NCBI RefSeq assembly: GCF_965363235.1
Contig: NC_134843.1
Span: 87,391,795-87,455,794 of the forward strand
Reading direction: 5' to 3'
Length of the DNA: 64,000 nucleotides
Source: Mytilus galloprovincialis
Taxonomy: Eukaryota; Mollusca; Bivalvia; Mytilida; Mytilidae
Each line of letters starts with the position of its first letter. The first letter of the stretch is position 1. The notes under the pieces are model-generated. The model saw nothing but the letters and a program-made list of their open reading frames with translations, made no database searches and was not told where the DNA came from. Made by a program: the position numbers and the translations under genes. Below, one piece after another: positions 21,480-33,062 of the stretch.

Positions 21480-23215
21480 ACGGAAGATACCAGAGGAAAA
21501 GTAAAACTCATAAATCGAAAATAAACTCACAACGCCATGGCTAAAAATGAAAGAAAAACAAACAGACAAACAATAGTACACATGACACAACATAGAAAAC
21601 TAAAGAATAAACAACACGAACACCACCAAAAGCTAGGGATGATCTTAGGTGCTCCGGAAGGGTAGGCAGATCCTGCTCCACATGTGGCACCCGTCGTTTT
21701 GCTTATGTAATTACAAATCCGGTAAATAGTCTAATTCGGTAGGTCACATTCATGAAAGGGAATGGGATTGTAGTTACGACGTAAGGAACATATCAGATAT
21801 CGTTTGTGAAACGGTTATTCCATAACGGTCAACCAACTTGTGATGGCGTCCGTAAAATGTACGAAGGGATGATTTCAACTTCACCATTTGGAACTCTTGG
21901 TTTAATAGCTTCCTTGTGAGCAGCAACCCTCTTTCAAGAAAATCATGATAGGAAATGCAAGCACGGGAATATCGTATCAACTGGGAGATATATACCCCGT
22001 ATGCAGGTGCTGCTGGAATATTGCTACTTAGAAATGGAAAGTTCACAAATGGAAAGCTGAAATCATATCTTTTGTCGTAAAGTTTTGTTTTCAACCGACC
22101 CTCAGTGTCAATTTCTAGATGTAAGTCAAGATATGAGGCCGACTTAACTGTATCTATAGTATCCTTTATCTCTAGCTCGATTGGATAGATGCGCTTCACA
22201 TAGTCACCAAATTTTGAATTATTTAGTGAAAGAACATTATCTATATAGCGAAAAGTGGAGTTAAAGGATATTGCTAACTTTTTATCTTTCTTCCTAAGAA
22301 GTTCCTGCATGAAGTCAGCCTCATAATAATAAATAAACAAGTCGGCAAGTAGAGGGGCACAGTTTGTTCACATTAGAATGCCGACAGTCTGTTGAAAAAC
22401 ACGTCCTCCGAACGTAACAAATATGTTGTCAATCAAGAAATCAAGCATCTTGATAATATCAGTTTCAGAGAATTGTTTGTTGGAATCAGAGTGATCCTTT
22501 ACAAAGTAGGATTTATCCCTCCCTAAAACAAGCTACTTGTATCTACGTTGGCCATTCTTTTTTACGAAGCAAAGCAGCACCAACTCTTTCAATTTGTCTT
22601 TTAGTTTGAAATGTGGAATACTAGTATAAAGAGTAGAAAAGTCAAATGTTTTAATTCTGTTACAAGATGAAAGAGAGTTAGATTGTATGTACTTTAAAAG
22701 ATCTTTGGAATTTTTAAGTATCCACATCCGATTCACGCCCCCTCTAGAATAGGCAGTTTCACAATAACTTTGAAGCCCGTCTTTGATTGCTGATAAAATA
22801 GATGTTAATAATTTAGAAAGAGATATCGTGGATCAATTGGAAAACCCAGCAATATACCGTTGTTTGTAAGGACACTTATGTAGTTTAGGTATCCAATACA
22901 GTGATGGCAGATCCAGTTCGTCATCTGTGGTTGAAATTCCAAAGAAACATAAAACAGACCTATGATTATCCAGGATTTCCTCTTTGGTAAGTGTCGTGAG
23001 GGTATATGTTGAGTTTCCAAGAGAATTGTCAATACCTAATTGCTTTATCAAGCAGGTAATTAATGAGTTTTACACACAATAACGATGGTGTTTGGGCTTT
23101 ATCTGCGAGGACAGCAACATATTTGTCATGGAGGTAGGATTGTAACATAGCATTACCCTAGAGATGTCATAATTTTGTTAAAGCTATTAAAGTCAAATCG
23201 TCTATTCTTCTGGCA
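21480..23215 (-). pseudogene. Reverse-transcriptase pseudogene, most complete copy
   Basis: Reading on the minus strand, finger-region sequence (about 23150-22805: LGIDNSLGNSTYTLTTLTKE then LDLPSLYWIPKLHK), a middle part (22736-22533: IKTFDFSTLYTSIPHFKLKD) and the palm and thumb (22340-21774: FRYIDNVLSLNN, then SASYLDLHLEIDTEGRLK and GVYISQLIRYSRAC) lie in order but in several frames. The catalytic YIDD is mutated to YIDN, and the PMGTN motif just upstream has an in-frame stop in place of Gly. The 3' sequence 21480-21773 recurs at 40860-41060, 61080-61330 and 62640-63060. It is therefore a dead copy. Family most likely Penelope-like; no GIY-YIG domain seen. Confidence 0.75.
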
Positions 23216-23219
23216 GGGT

Positions 23220-23645
23220 TAATCGGTGCATATATTATATATTATATACATGATAATGTTGCTCGGCAGACCCTTCAAAAAGAATTGCTGATAATAGTCA
23301 GTTACAACTTCAAATTTTCTTTTTTCCATTGAATTCCAAAAAATATAGATATTTAATTATCCTAAATAATATGTATATATACTGAATCTATTCAGGGTCT
23401 GAATATTTTGTATAGGAATTACAATTGGACACTGAAATCACAGTTATATTTATAGAAACAGAAATCATGTTTCTATTGTGAACTTTAGTTTCATGAAAAT
23501 AAAACGGCAATGCAATATTTGAATGCATTTACTACGACAAACATACATGATACCGATACAAACGTTGGATGAGTTATGTTCATTTTTGTAAGGTTTCGTG
23601 TGTTATGCATTTTGTAAACATCATATGTTTGGTATTTACTTACGT
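23220..23645. other. Intergenic, nothing recognised
   Basis: AT-rich; no gene or repeat boundary that I can support. Confidence 0.35.
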
Positions 23646-25293
23646 AATCACTACAAACCATTAAAAGTCTGAAATGGCCTATATCTGTACTCGACTGTAC
23701 TGATTTTTACTCGACCAGTCTGAATTCGTCTGAGAGTTACTTGATAATACTCGACTGTAGTCTGAACCATAATTAACAGTCTGAATGTGTACTTGACCTG
23801 TACTTAACCGTTTTATATGAGTCTGAACTGTACTCGACCTAGTCTGAACCGTACTCGACATAGTCTGAACAGTACTCGACCTAGTCTGAACCATACTCGA
23901 CCTAGTCTGAACCATACTCGACAAAGTCTTAACCAAACTAGACCTATTCTTTGTATCTATCAACTGAATTTTATTATTTAGGATTTTTTTTAATAAAAAT
24001 GAAATTTGAACAACAACTTGAAATTAAAAATGTTTTCAATACAGTATTGAAATTAAAATTTTACAATAATCATTAATCAATCATAATATAACTTCAACTC
24101 AATATTAATCAACACTTACATAATAATATATATATCAACTTTTAAAATATAAATAAAACAAGCTGATCAAATAATCTAAAAAAAATGAATTGTGACTAAT
24201 ATTTTCAATATTATTCAAAATTTTATGAATATTTGGGGAGTATTTTATGGTAACTGGACTATTTTCACCATTAACTTAAGCCTATCATAGATTTATGGTG
24301 TCAGTTGAGTTCAGGTAATCATGCAGTGAATGTTTTTTTTTATTAAAATATATATAAAATAGTATATAAAACAACTTAATAAATTTTTTAAAAAATGAGA
24401 GCTTAATTGTTTTGTTTTATTAAACCATGAAATTAATATAATCATTATAATAGAATTTCCGTAGCAATCCTTGATAACCTTTTTAAAAAAGGAAATGTAT
24501 TCCAAAGTAACAGTAAAAAAAAAAATTAAATTAATCTAAGTATTTTTTTGTCAAATTAACATGGCATATATAAAGCACTTTAATATGTTCTAATTAACTC
24601 AGTACATGTGTGTTTTACAGGTAAAAAGAAAGCCCTATTTTCTTAAATTCGTGTATTACTTATCTATTACATACATGTATATTCGGAAGGCCTTGTTATT
24701 TAATTTAAACAGGATGTTGCAATTTTGAATCAATGTTAATTAGAATTTAATACCTCTGACCAGGTGTGATCTTATTTATGAGTTTGCCCTAAGCAGAGGT
24801 TATACTTTATATTTCACCACTAATCAGAAAAAGAATTTTATTTAATAAAATATTTAATTTCATCCCTTTTTGATATTAGTTATATATAATATATTTTTTT
24901 TTTATCATAAATATAATCAGCGATATATTTCTTTTATAAGGTTAAAATCTTTAATAAATTTTGTTGGCTGTTGTTATATATGTCAGTTAAAAAGAAATTT
25001 ATTTTAGCAGTTAAAAAAGTAGAGGGTTTTTGGTCTGGTTCAGACTGGTCGAGTATTGTTCAGACCTTTGGTTAAGTATGGTTTAGACTGGAAAAATAGG
25101 TCGAGTACATGTCGAGAATGGTTAAGACTGTTTCAGACTGGTCGAGTAATAGTTCAGACTATTTTCAACAGCAAATATAAGGGTCAAGTACGATTCAGTA
25201 CAGTCAAGTATTGTTCAGACTGGGGTCGAGTAATGTCAAGTACAGTCGAGTACAGATATAGGCCATTTCAGACTGTAATGGTTTGTAGTGAAT
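23646..25293. mobile_element. CACTA-like non-autonomous element with tandem subterminal repeats
   Basis: The left end reads CACTACAAACCATTA at 23649 and the right end is its inverse, AATGGTTTGTAGTG, ending at 25290. Both are followed inwards by GTCTGAAATGGCCTATATCT. The flanks carry the same three bases, AAT (23646-23648 and 25291-25293). Inside each end are tandem degenerate copies of a 20-21-bp motif, AGTCTGAACCATACTCGACC, in inverted orientation (23695-23950 and 25022-25255). CACTA ends, a 3-bp duplication and repeated subterminal motifs are the hallmarks of CACTA/EnSpm transposons (family knowledge). The centre is AT-rich with no transposase. Confidence 0.85.
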
Positions 25294-25415
25294 GTCATAC
25301 GAAAGTAATGTTCATGTTTGATTCAATCCAACTTTAAATTTTTCCTAACTCGATTTCTTACTGGATGAGGATCTTGTGCATAAGCTTTGATACATGCATT
25401 CTTTTGTTGTGTCCT

Positions 25416-26349
25416 TTAAAGGGGCACTAGCTACGAGATGTATAAAAAATGTAACATGTTATTTTTTTTGCTCAATCATTAATGAAATGCAAATAGTATA
25501 ATAATTATTCGCTTTAAGTTGATAACTTATCTGTCTTTGGTATGATTTCCCACCTGTGAGTTGACAACTTACCTGTCTTTGGTATGATATTCAGCCTGTG
25601 AAGTAAGCAGAATATCCTGGAACTTATACTGTGACTGCAGTAACAGATACGTATCCAAACAAGAAATCATCCCACTAAGACATCTGTAAAACACTGATTA
25701 ATTCATTGCAAATATTGAATCAATATACAGGTTGAGAACAAAATTTATCAATCAATTACTGTAACCCAGTTTCATTTTGAAGATACTTTATTTTGTGTTA
25801 AGCACTTTTTATGCACTTATCCACTTTGCAGCATTTTCAATTCATGATTTTCAAATTTACTTAATGCAGTTAAAATTAAATATTAGGAGAGATCCAAGTT
25901 TTACTTATTTATGACAATTCATATTTGCGTTTTCTTTTCTAGTTGGGAAATTTGCAAAAACTAGTCTCTGGCGAAAATATGTTAGTTTAAAGTAATGAGG
26001 TTCTGCAATGTAGGTCAGGTCGGATGAAGGAAGAAAAAAAATGGAACACATTGTATTTGCATAGTGCAGATAATTTGCTTTGGCTGATCCATTAAAACGT
26101 GATAACAAATCTTTATCTATGTTTACATCGCTTATACGGTCATCGGAAGACTTAAGAGGTCAACTTGATAATTAATTAGATGGCGTCTAGACTAAAATAA
26201 TACAAAACGAAGCTACGTATTTTCATGCCCGTGCCGCCCTTGTTACTGTTTAATAGTTTGGATAAATGTTTTACATTGTTATAATGAATCAAATATGAGA
26301 ATTTGATTAAAATCGGTGAACATGAACTTGACAGCTAGTGTCCCTTTAA
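25416..26349. mobile_element. TTAA-flanked inverted-repeat element
   Basis: Inverted ends AGGGGCACTAGCT (25420) and AGCTAGTGTCCCT (ending 26345) are flanked by TTAA on both sides (25416-25419, 26346-26349), the piggyBac-type target. Inside is a 2x tandem repeat of about 43 bp with ACCTGTCTTTGGTATGAT (25520-25605). No transposase frame. A related solo end, CAGCTACTGTCCCTTTAT, is at about 27097-27115. Confidence 0.7.
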
Positions 26350-26381
26350 TGATTTAACGTATAGATGACATTTAAAAATTA

Positions 26382-26526
26382 TACTGTGGATTCATTTATT
26401 TTCGTTAGTATCGATTTACGTGGATTCAGTAAACATTGCATTTCAGTGGATATTGAATTTTGTGGTTTTGCCATACAAGCCTAAAGAACATTTGTACTTC
26501 ATTAAACATTTGAATTCGTGGTTCAC

Positions 26527-26579
<53 letters not shown>

Positions 26580-26625
26580 AAATTCACGAAAATGTATATC
26601 CTACGAATAAAGTGAATCCACATTA
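26382..26625. mobile_element. MITE with TA duplication and internal (AC)n
   Basis: Ends CTGTGGATTC and GAATCCACAT are inverted, with TA on both flanks. It is a relative of 613-813: it shares GATTTACGTGGATT- and CACGAAAAT-like blocks. An AC microsatellite grew inside it. Confidence 0.7.
26529..26577. repeat. (AC)n microsatellite
   Basis: About 24 perfect AC dinucleotides. Open frames across it (Thr-His on one strand, Cys-Val on the other) are artefacts of the repeat. Confidence 0.98.
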
Positions 26626-26629
26626 ATGC

Positions 26630-27370
26630 ATTGAATGATTGTTGATTCGCATATTAATGAAGTTAGCTTTTGATAATTGCCAAAAATATCAAACAACACA
26701 TTTTTTTCAGGTTTTATGCTAAATGTAATAATCTTGAAGCCTACATGCTAATAAGTAGGACAAAACGCAAAACGCTTTAACGTGACATTGGTTTTACTTT
26801 TTCTGACTTTTTGTTGGCCATCGAAAATCTTGCTTTGTTCTGAACTAGATACTTGAAACAAAATACCCACTTAATTTGATATCATCAAATATCTTACCCT
26901 CTTTTTATCGACAACCTATTTGTTAGCTGCTAGTTGAGGTACTAACTGTCCCCCACTGGTCGACTCATTTTTGTTATCATACGCAACAAGCTTCATGCGG
27001 GACCTCCTTACAGACAAACAGGAGAAAAAAACATCTTGCAAAGTTATTATAAATCAATTATAAGAACTCGAGTAAAATCAGTGAAGAACAAATTGACAGC
27101 TACTGTCCCTTTATCGGTGTTTGATTGAATAATTTCAAAGAGAGAATGTGTCACATTTTGAAGGAAAAAAACAAGGTCAAAACACAAATTTTGGAGAAAC
27201 ATAAAGTTTTGCTATGTCAGCTTGAGGACTGCATTGAATAAGGTATAACAAAGCAGACATAAAAGACTTCGAAATTTGAAATCATTCAAAAGTTATCAAA
27301 AGCAAACATACCAAACTGCAAGGAAAAATTTTACTGGTATTTATTCTTTAACATATTTCTTTGGTAAATT
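26630..27370. other. Intergenic
   Basis: No gene seen; contains only the solo element end near 27100 mentioned under 25416-26349. Confidence 0.35.
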
Positions 27371-27372
27371 AA

Positions 27373-27670
27373 GGCAACAGTGGTATACCGCTGTTCAAAA
27401 TTCATAAATCGATAGGATAAACAAATCCGACTTACAAACTAAAACTGAGGGAAACGCATCAAATATAAGAGAACTACGACACAACAAAAACACAACATTA
27501 AAATGTAACACACACACAGAAACGAACTATAATATAAAAATGGCCATTTCCCTGACTTGGTACAGGGCATTTAAGATAAACATGATGGGTTGAACCTGGT
27601 TTTGTTGCATGCCAATCATCCCGCATTAATGGCAATGTTAATTATAACATTAAAGTGACGACATTACATG
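27373..27670 (-). repeat. Dispersed repeats
   Basis: GGCAACAGTGGTATACCGCT to GGGAAACGCATCAAATATAA belongs to the GCAACAGTAGTATACCG family; it then runs into CCTGACTTGGTACAGGGCAT and GGTTGAACCTGGTTTTGTTG blocks. The same composite is reversed at 40430-40690. Confidence 0.7.
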
Positions 27671-28068
27671 ACAGGACTACAATACAAATAAATAGGAGAA
27701 TAAATAGGACAGAGAAACAAACGATTAATAGCCAACAACAGTTACCTGGTTAAAAATTTAATACACCAGACGCGCGCCACGTCCAAAAAATACTAACCAG
27801 CGACGCCCAGATGAAATATCACAAATATTTTAATTTTAAACCAGGGGACAAAAGAATGGTAAACAATATTTCACAAATGCATCAATTCAACATAAAATGT
27901 AATTTTTTTTCTTTTATTTTTTTAAAACCTGAGAAAATAAGTATGTATTAACCTTATCTAACATGTACATTGATACTAATTCAAAAAGGCATCCCTGTTG
28001 AAATTTAAAAAACAGCTATAAGCTTATCTGACTTTTCCAATGTTTAATTCGTCACTAGTTTAACATAC

Positions 28069-28326
28069 CTCTTCTCATATCTGTATTACATATAAGATGA
28101 ATGGGTTCGACACAAGGCTTTTTGTTCTCAATTTGTTTATTGTCTGACGTTCCATTTTGTCTAACGTTGATTGTGTTGGCTAACCTGGCTTCTGTTATTC
28201 CCTGTTCCTTATTGTCCGATTTGTTGTTTGATAAAAAACAATTTTGATCCGAGACTGTTGTATATTCCAAAGTTGCTAAAACACCAGTTGTATAGATATT
28301 GCTACCTAGATATGATCTCTTTAAAA
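28069..28326 (-). CDS. Candidate internal exon of an unidentified gene
   Basis: On the minus strand an open stretch begins after CTATTGTTTTGCAG, a good acceptor with a pyrimidine-rich tract, and ends at AGAAGAG followed by GTATGT, a good donor. Length is 258 nt, a multiple of three; it starts after the first base of a codon and ends on the first base of a codon, so it is a symmetric phase 1-1 exon. The 85 complete codons read a normal-looking, non-repetitive hydrophilic sequence, for example KRSYLGSNIYTTGVLATLEY, TEARLANTINVRQNGTSDNK and CVEPIHLICNTDMRR, with three Cys. I do not recognise the domain. No neighbouring exon was found, so it may be a real exon with distant partners, a decayed one, or chance. 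Confidence 0.35.
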
Positions 28327-28499
28327 CTGCAAAACAATAGAATTTCAAATTAAATTGATAGATCTCTGCGTCATCTTGACTTGTCAAAGTTAAACTAAGG
28401 TACATGTAGTAAGGAAAATATAATCTGCAATTGAAATACAAAATGTAATACATAAACTTTGAAACATATAAGTTTCGGTATGGCCCAATTTATTTAAAA

Positions 28500-30050
28500 A
28501 ATCATGGAAGTTTGAGAGCAAAAGTGACCCTAGCCTTTAAATTATTCACTTTAAATTTTTCATCTGGAAACCATTTTTCCATTAAAAAATCCGTTTGAAT
28601 AACAATGAACTTGATACCTTACTAACACCATTATCAATACTCTTTGCATTCCTTGCATTTTTCAGTTTAAGTTCCATTTAAATTTAGCAAGTGATGCACA
28701 AGTTGTAACCCGGAAATTAATTGTTTCGGTTTCATGACATGTACAGAAGGAATGACAGACTGACAAATGTAATGAGTTTTCTCTATTCTTAGTCGACTAA
28801 TACTTTTCCGACCCGTTGATTGTTTTTTTGCAGATCATTCAAAAATAAGGATTATGATTGTCTTCATGTCCTAAAAAATCATAAGGAAAACAGATTTCAC
28901 CACCAAATTTCGTGCGAAATTTATCCCCTCTCTACAATAACCTGTATAAGGTTTAGGGAGCCTCTCGTTTTAGATTTGAAAATTTAAAATTGAAATGTCT
29001 CAGCGGATAAATATTGCACCTTACTCGATGCATTGATAGAATCTATATGTATCTACAGAATGTGTTTTGAGAAGCTAAAAATATAATATGCTTGAGACCA
29101 ATGTGATTGATGACATGATTGGTTGTTGTTCTAAGCAACAACTATATTGTTTACGTACGTTTCGGCAAACGTTTGTTAAGTGGTATTCCAGGGGATATGT
29201 ATTACGTCACTTGAATGAAATGTTTGTAAATGTTTTGTTATAGTTCATAGTTTTTTGCCAATCCCTCCAAAGATCTGTCTGAATCTATTTGATAGGTACA
29301 AAACACCGCATGCTTACTTCATGATACGGTTAAATTACCAGATATGTTTTAACGTCACAGCGGACATTTGTCTTCAGGAAATAGACTTTGAATAAATATA
29401 ATAGGATGCACAATATTTGTCCCTTTCTTGATTTTAATATTTCAGATTCACATATATAAATGCGGTAAAAATACTAACAAACGAGAGACATTTACTTGTT
29501 CATTATTAGTAATTTTCCATTTTAAAACGATAGCATTCTTTTTGCCCATTCTCATGATGTTTTTATTTCACTACACGTTCGTAATGCTCGTATCTATAGT
29601 GAAGTAACAGATTTCAATAAACATGATCTATATGTAACTGGTAATATATCAGGTCATTTCTACAACAAATTTAAGTTAACCTTTACTTGCCATAATCAAT
29701 GCTATTGTTTTTACAAGTGGAACAGGATCTACTTACCTTTCCAGGGCACCTTCAATTATTCATGTGGTTTTGTGTTTGTCAGTTTCTTATGAAATGTTTT
29801 GTGACTTTAGTATATATACATAAAAAAGTTGCATGATTGCCAATGAGACAACTCTTCACAAGAAACAAAATGATACAAAATTAACAACTATAGGTCACCG
29901 AATACAGCTAATGTTGGGTTCTTTTAAAGTAATCTTTGGACTTCAAGTCTTTGTTTTTGTAAAAGATACTGTACGTTTCTTATGTTAGAAAATAATCATT
30001 ATATAATAAAATTTAAATTGAGGAGAGAATCTCAGATTTTATCTTTAAAT
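28500..30050. other. Intergenic or intronic, little recognised
   Basis: Only a SINE-like fragment at about 29810-29910 (reverse copy of the GAGTTGTCTCATTGGCA family: GATTGCCAATGAGACAACTC) is recognisable. If 28069-28326 is an exon, this could be its upstream intron. Confidence 0.35.
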
Positions 30051-30274
30051 TGATATGCAAAGAACAATAAAAATAAAATTTGAACTCTGTTGGAAAATTG
30101 TGTCATTGGCATTCTTACCACATCTTCTTATTTTCATATTTTGTACAGCATGGAAGAAAATGATTAAGAAAAATAAAACATTTGATAAAAAAGTGGTGTT
30201 AGTCAGGAATAATTCATATTGCAAATTTTGTAATTTCGGACATTTTCAAAAATCAGTTTGCTTTAGTTTGTTAT

Positions 30275-30740
30275 AGACAACAAGCTTATGGAATTTGGAG
30301 GTAGAATTTCCCAGCAGGTTATCGGCATGCATAGTGGAAACAACTGTGCTCCTCTTCTGGTCGACATTTTCTTATTTTCAGATGAGTAAGATATCCAGCA
30401 TACATTTAAAAACAAAAAGATCAAAGGAGCCAGCTCATTTAGTTGCACATACATGTATATTATTGATGTTCTTTCCATTTATAATCGACACTTTTGGTCA
30501 CATTTACATATTTCCTGAAGCAAAGATTAAAAAAACACAAATACAGCATCCCCCACTATATTGCTAGACATTTACCGGTCATGTCAGACCGAGAATCAAG
30601 AAAAAACGAAAAACGAAAAACGAAAAAACAAAGTTGTTAAATTTTTTGTATCATTAAATTTACTCACCTAAGCAGCAACATACCAATAATACAAAAAGTG
30701 AATGAGCCAGTCATGAGTAAGAAGCTTGACATAATTCATA
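30275..30740 (+). pseudogene. Reverse-transcriptase fragment
   Basis: TGGAATTTGGAGGTAGAATT to TGCTCCTCTTCTGGTCGACA is the coding region for FGGR..QQ..G..M...NCAPLLVD, disrupted by indels. It continues with degraded equivalents of the LFLFS..E and KNKRSKE segments. About 30650-30700 resembles the coding region around SNIPT. It has no intact catalytic motif. It resembles the fragment at 59350-59960 in both sequence and decay. Confidence 0.6.
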
Positions 30741-30745
30741 GATTA

Positions 30746-30873
30746 TAGCATGCCCTTTTCCATACTGGCCCTGGTATCATTCGGAGACTCCCATATCAGC
30801 CCGAGGTTTTACCCGAGAGCCGACATGGGTCGAGGGATGATACCAAGGCCAATATGGAAAAGACATGTTTTAA
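30746..30873. mobile_element. Hairpin-forming MITE-like palindrome
   Basis: CCTTTTCCATACTGGCC and TGGTATCAT on the left are mirrored by ATGATACCA and GGCCAATATGGAAAAG on the right, giving arms of about 35 bp around a core of about 55 bp that itself carries CCGAGGTTTTACCCGAG. The transcript or single strand would fold into a strong hairpin. No coding capacity. Confidence 0.7.
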
Positions 30874-31604
30874 TTTATTTATCCCATACTTCAGTTCTTC
30901 ATAAAAAAGAAAAAAAGACAATTATAACTATGTGATTAACTATAAAAAGGTAAAATCTAAAACGATTTATCACATTTTCCCTATTGAAAATTGTATACAC
31001 ATTTATTGTACCATTTCCCCTTAATTTGAATATGGTAATACATAAAAGCAATAGTTTGACATAACTGAGGCTAAATCAATAATAGTTAGTTTCACATTGT
31101 TACAAGTAGCTATTGTAACATAATTTTCATGATTTTCAATATAAACACCGTCACTGTTGGCCACTGTCGTAAAGAACGCAATGGCATCAAGTCATTTGGA
31201 ATCTGGGAACAGCAACCATTACCTATTTTTAGCCCAGGGCATTAATATTAGTGGGAAAATTTTAAGGTTACAGTCCTTGGATGGTGTTAACTTCCCCAAA
31301 AAACATATATGGTTTAATTGTGTATGGTGTAAGTTTACAACATTCAAGGACCGTATTACATATGCAAAACCCAACGTGTTCGTAACAAATATGTGATAAA
31401 GATTGATAGTCGGTGTCTTCTTCACAAATAATACATCATGGTCATTGGTTATAGATTATAGGTTCTGATGTCTTATTTTTCTTACTTAGTTTTTCATTTT
31501 TTCTTCGTTCATTTATGCTATAATGCTACATTTGGTCGTAGGTCTATTGACGTTACCATGTTGTTTTATGTGCACACGGAGGACGAGGTTCATACAGGTT
31601 TTTT

Positions 31605-31850
31605 TTTTTTTTTAAATTTGAATCCTTTCTTATTATATTTTACTCAAATGATACCTTATCCACAAATTAATACGAATAACGATTATCAACTAAACATTCT
31701 TATCGTCGTCTTTGCTTTGCTTTGTTTTGCTTTATTTGTATGTTTTTTATTATACTTTACTAAAATGATACCTAATCAACAAATGCATACGATTAACTAT
31801 TTTCAACTAAACATTCTTATTGTTGTCTTTGCTTTGTTTTAATTTATTTG
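31605..31850 (+). repeat. Tandem duplication, ~122 bp x 2
   Basis: CAACTAAACATTCTTATCGT then CGTCTTTGCTTTG appears at about 31687 and again, one base changed, at about 31806, with matching upstream TTATATTTTACTCAAATGAT blocks. Confidence 0.8.
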
Positions 31851-32039
31851 TATATATATCTCCTCAACTTTTTACTTATTAACCTATTATGTCTGGTAGC
31901 TATAAAACCAAGTTAAACCAACTATTATCAATGAGAGAGAGGGAGAGGAGGATATTTTTGTATGATACATAATACTTTAAAAGACTGACGAAACATACCA
32001 GAGAGACAGTCAAACTCATAAATCAAAAAAGTCATACAA

Positions 32040-32350
32040 TACAAATAGAACATTTTATTTGATTGTTTCCCTCAGTTTAAGTTTGTAGCCCGAATTTGTT
32101 TTATCTCTATCAATTTATGAATTTTGAACAGCGGTATTACGATAAGCTGCAAAGATATTCCTTTAAGAATACGATCACAGATTGATATTAGCACGGTTTT
32201 GTTTAGATTATATAAGAAAAAAGTAAAATCACAAAAATACTGAACTCCGAGGTTCGAAAAAGAAAAGTCCCTAATCAAACGATAAAAGCTAATGCTCAAA
32301 CACATCAATTGAATGGATAACAACTGTCATATTCCTGACTTTGTACAGGC
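32040..32350. repeat. Dispersed repeats
   Basis: Reverse GCAACAGTAG family piece (TTTCCCTCAGTTTAAGTTTG, TTTATGAATTTTGAACAGCG), then a reverse piece of the family at 150-600 (AAATCACAAAAATACTGAAC, GTCATATTCCTGACTTTGTA). Confidence 0.6.
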
Positions 32351-32449
32351 ATTTTTTATGTAGAAATTACATAAAAATCTTTTGGTGGACAGAAACATTA
32401 AATGCGTGTGTTTTTGAAATTTGATAGATGCTTTTTGTGCTTTTTTGTT

Positions 32450-32705
32450 TAATAGTTGTTTGTTTTGAGATTGTGATACAGTGTTGACTTCTGTACCCCT
32501 ATTTTGACTATTTTACATATTATGTCTGTTTTGTTCACGCATCGTTGTAAATATAATGGAATTTGATGCGACTGTCATACAAGTGACCGGTTTAGCGCTA
32601 CAAAACCAGGTTCAATCCACCATTTTCTACATTTGAAAATGCCTGTACCAAGTCAGGAATATGACAGTTGTTGTACATCACCATTTGTTTGAAGTGTTTT
32701 CAAAA
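32450..32705 (+). repeat. Dispersed repeat
   Basis: TGTTGACTTCTGTACCCCTA, GATGCGACTGTCATACAAGT and AGGTTCAATCCACCATTTTC in order, as at 60150-60310 and 170-260. Confidence 0.65.
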
Positions 32706-32889
32706 AAAAAATCAACAGATAGTCTAATAAATCAATTTATGATTAATACATTAGTGTCCATGACTTGTTTAGCATCCTGTTGGTCATATTTTGTGATAGA
32801 TCCGCTTTAACGTCTCAAATATGTTTATGTGTTTTTAATTGGTTTCAAGCTCCATCGATGAAAAATATATTTAAAAAAACATATGCATT

Positions 32890-33062
32890 TAATAGTTTGT
32901 AAATAAACTCATCATAGATACCAGGACTAAGTTTTGTATATACGCCAGACGCGCGTTTCGTCTGCAAAAGACTCATCAGTGACGCTCGAATCCAAAAAAG
33001 TTTAAAAGGGCCAAATAAAGTTCGAAGTTGAAGAGCATTGAGGACCAAAATTCCTAAAAATT
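32890..33062 (+). repeat. Dispersed GCGCGTTTCGTC element, well preserved
   Basis: Runs CATAGATACCAGGACTAAGT, CCAGACGCGCGTTTCGTCTG, ACTCATCAGTGACGCTCGAA and TTGAGGACCAAAATTCCTAA. A reference copy for the family; others at 9130-9265, 19310-19865, 39945-40090 and 55590-55735. Confidence 0.8.

Noticed and set aside
26420-26626. Open frames over the AC repeat on both strands
   Set aside because: They are simple-repeat translations within a MITE.
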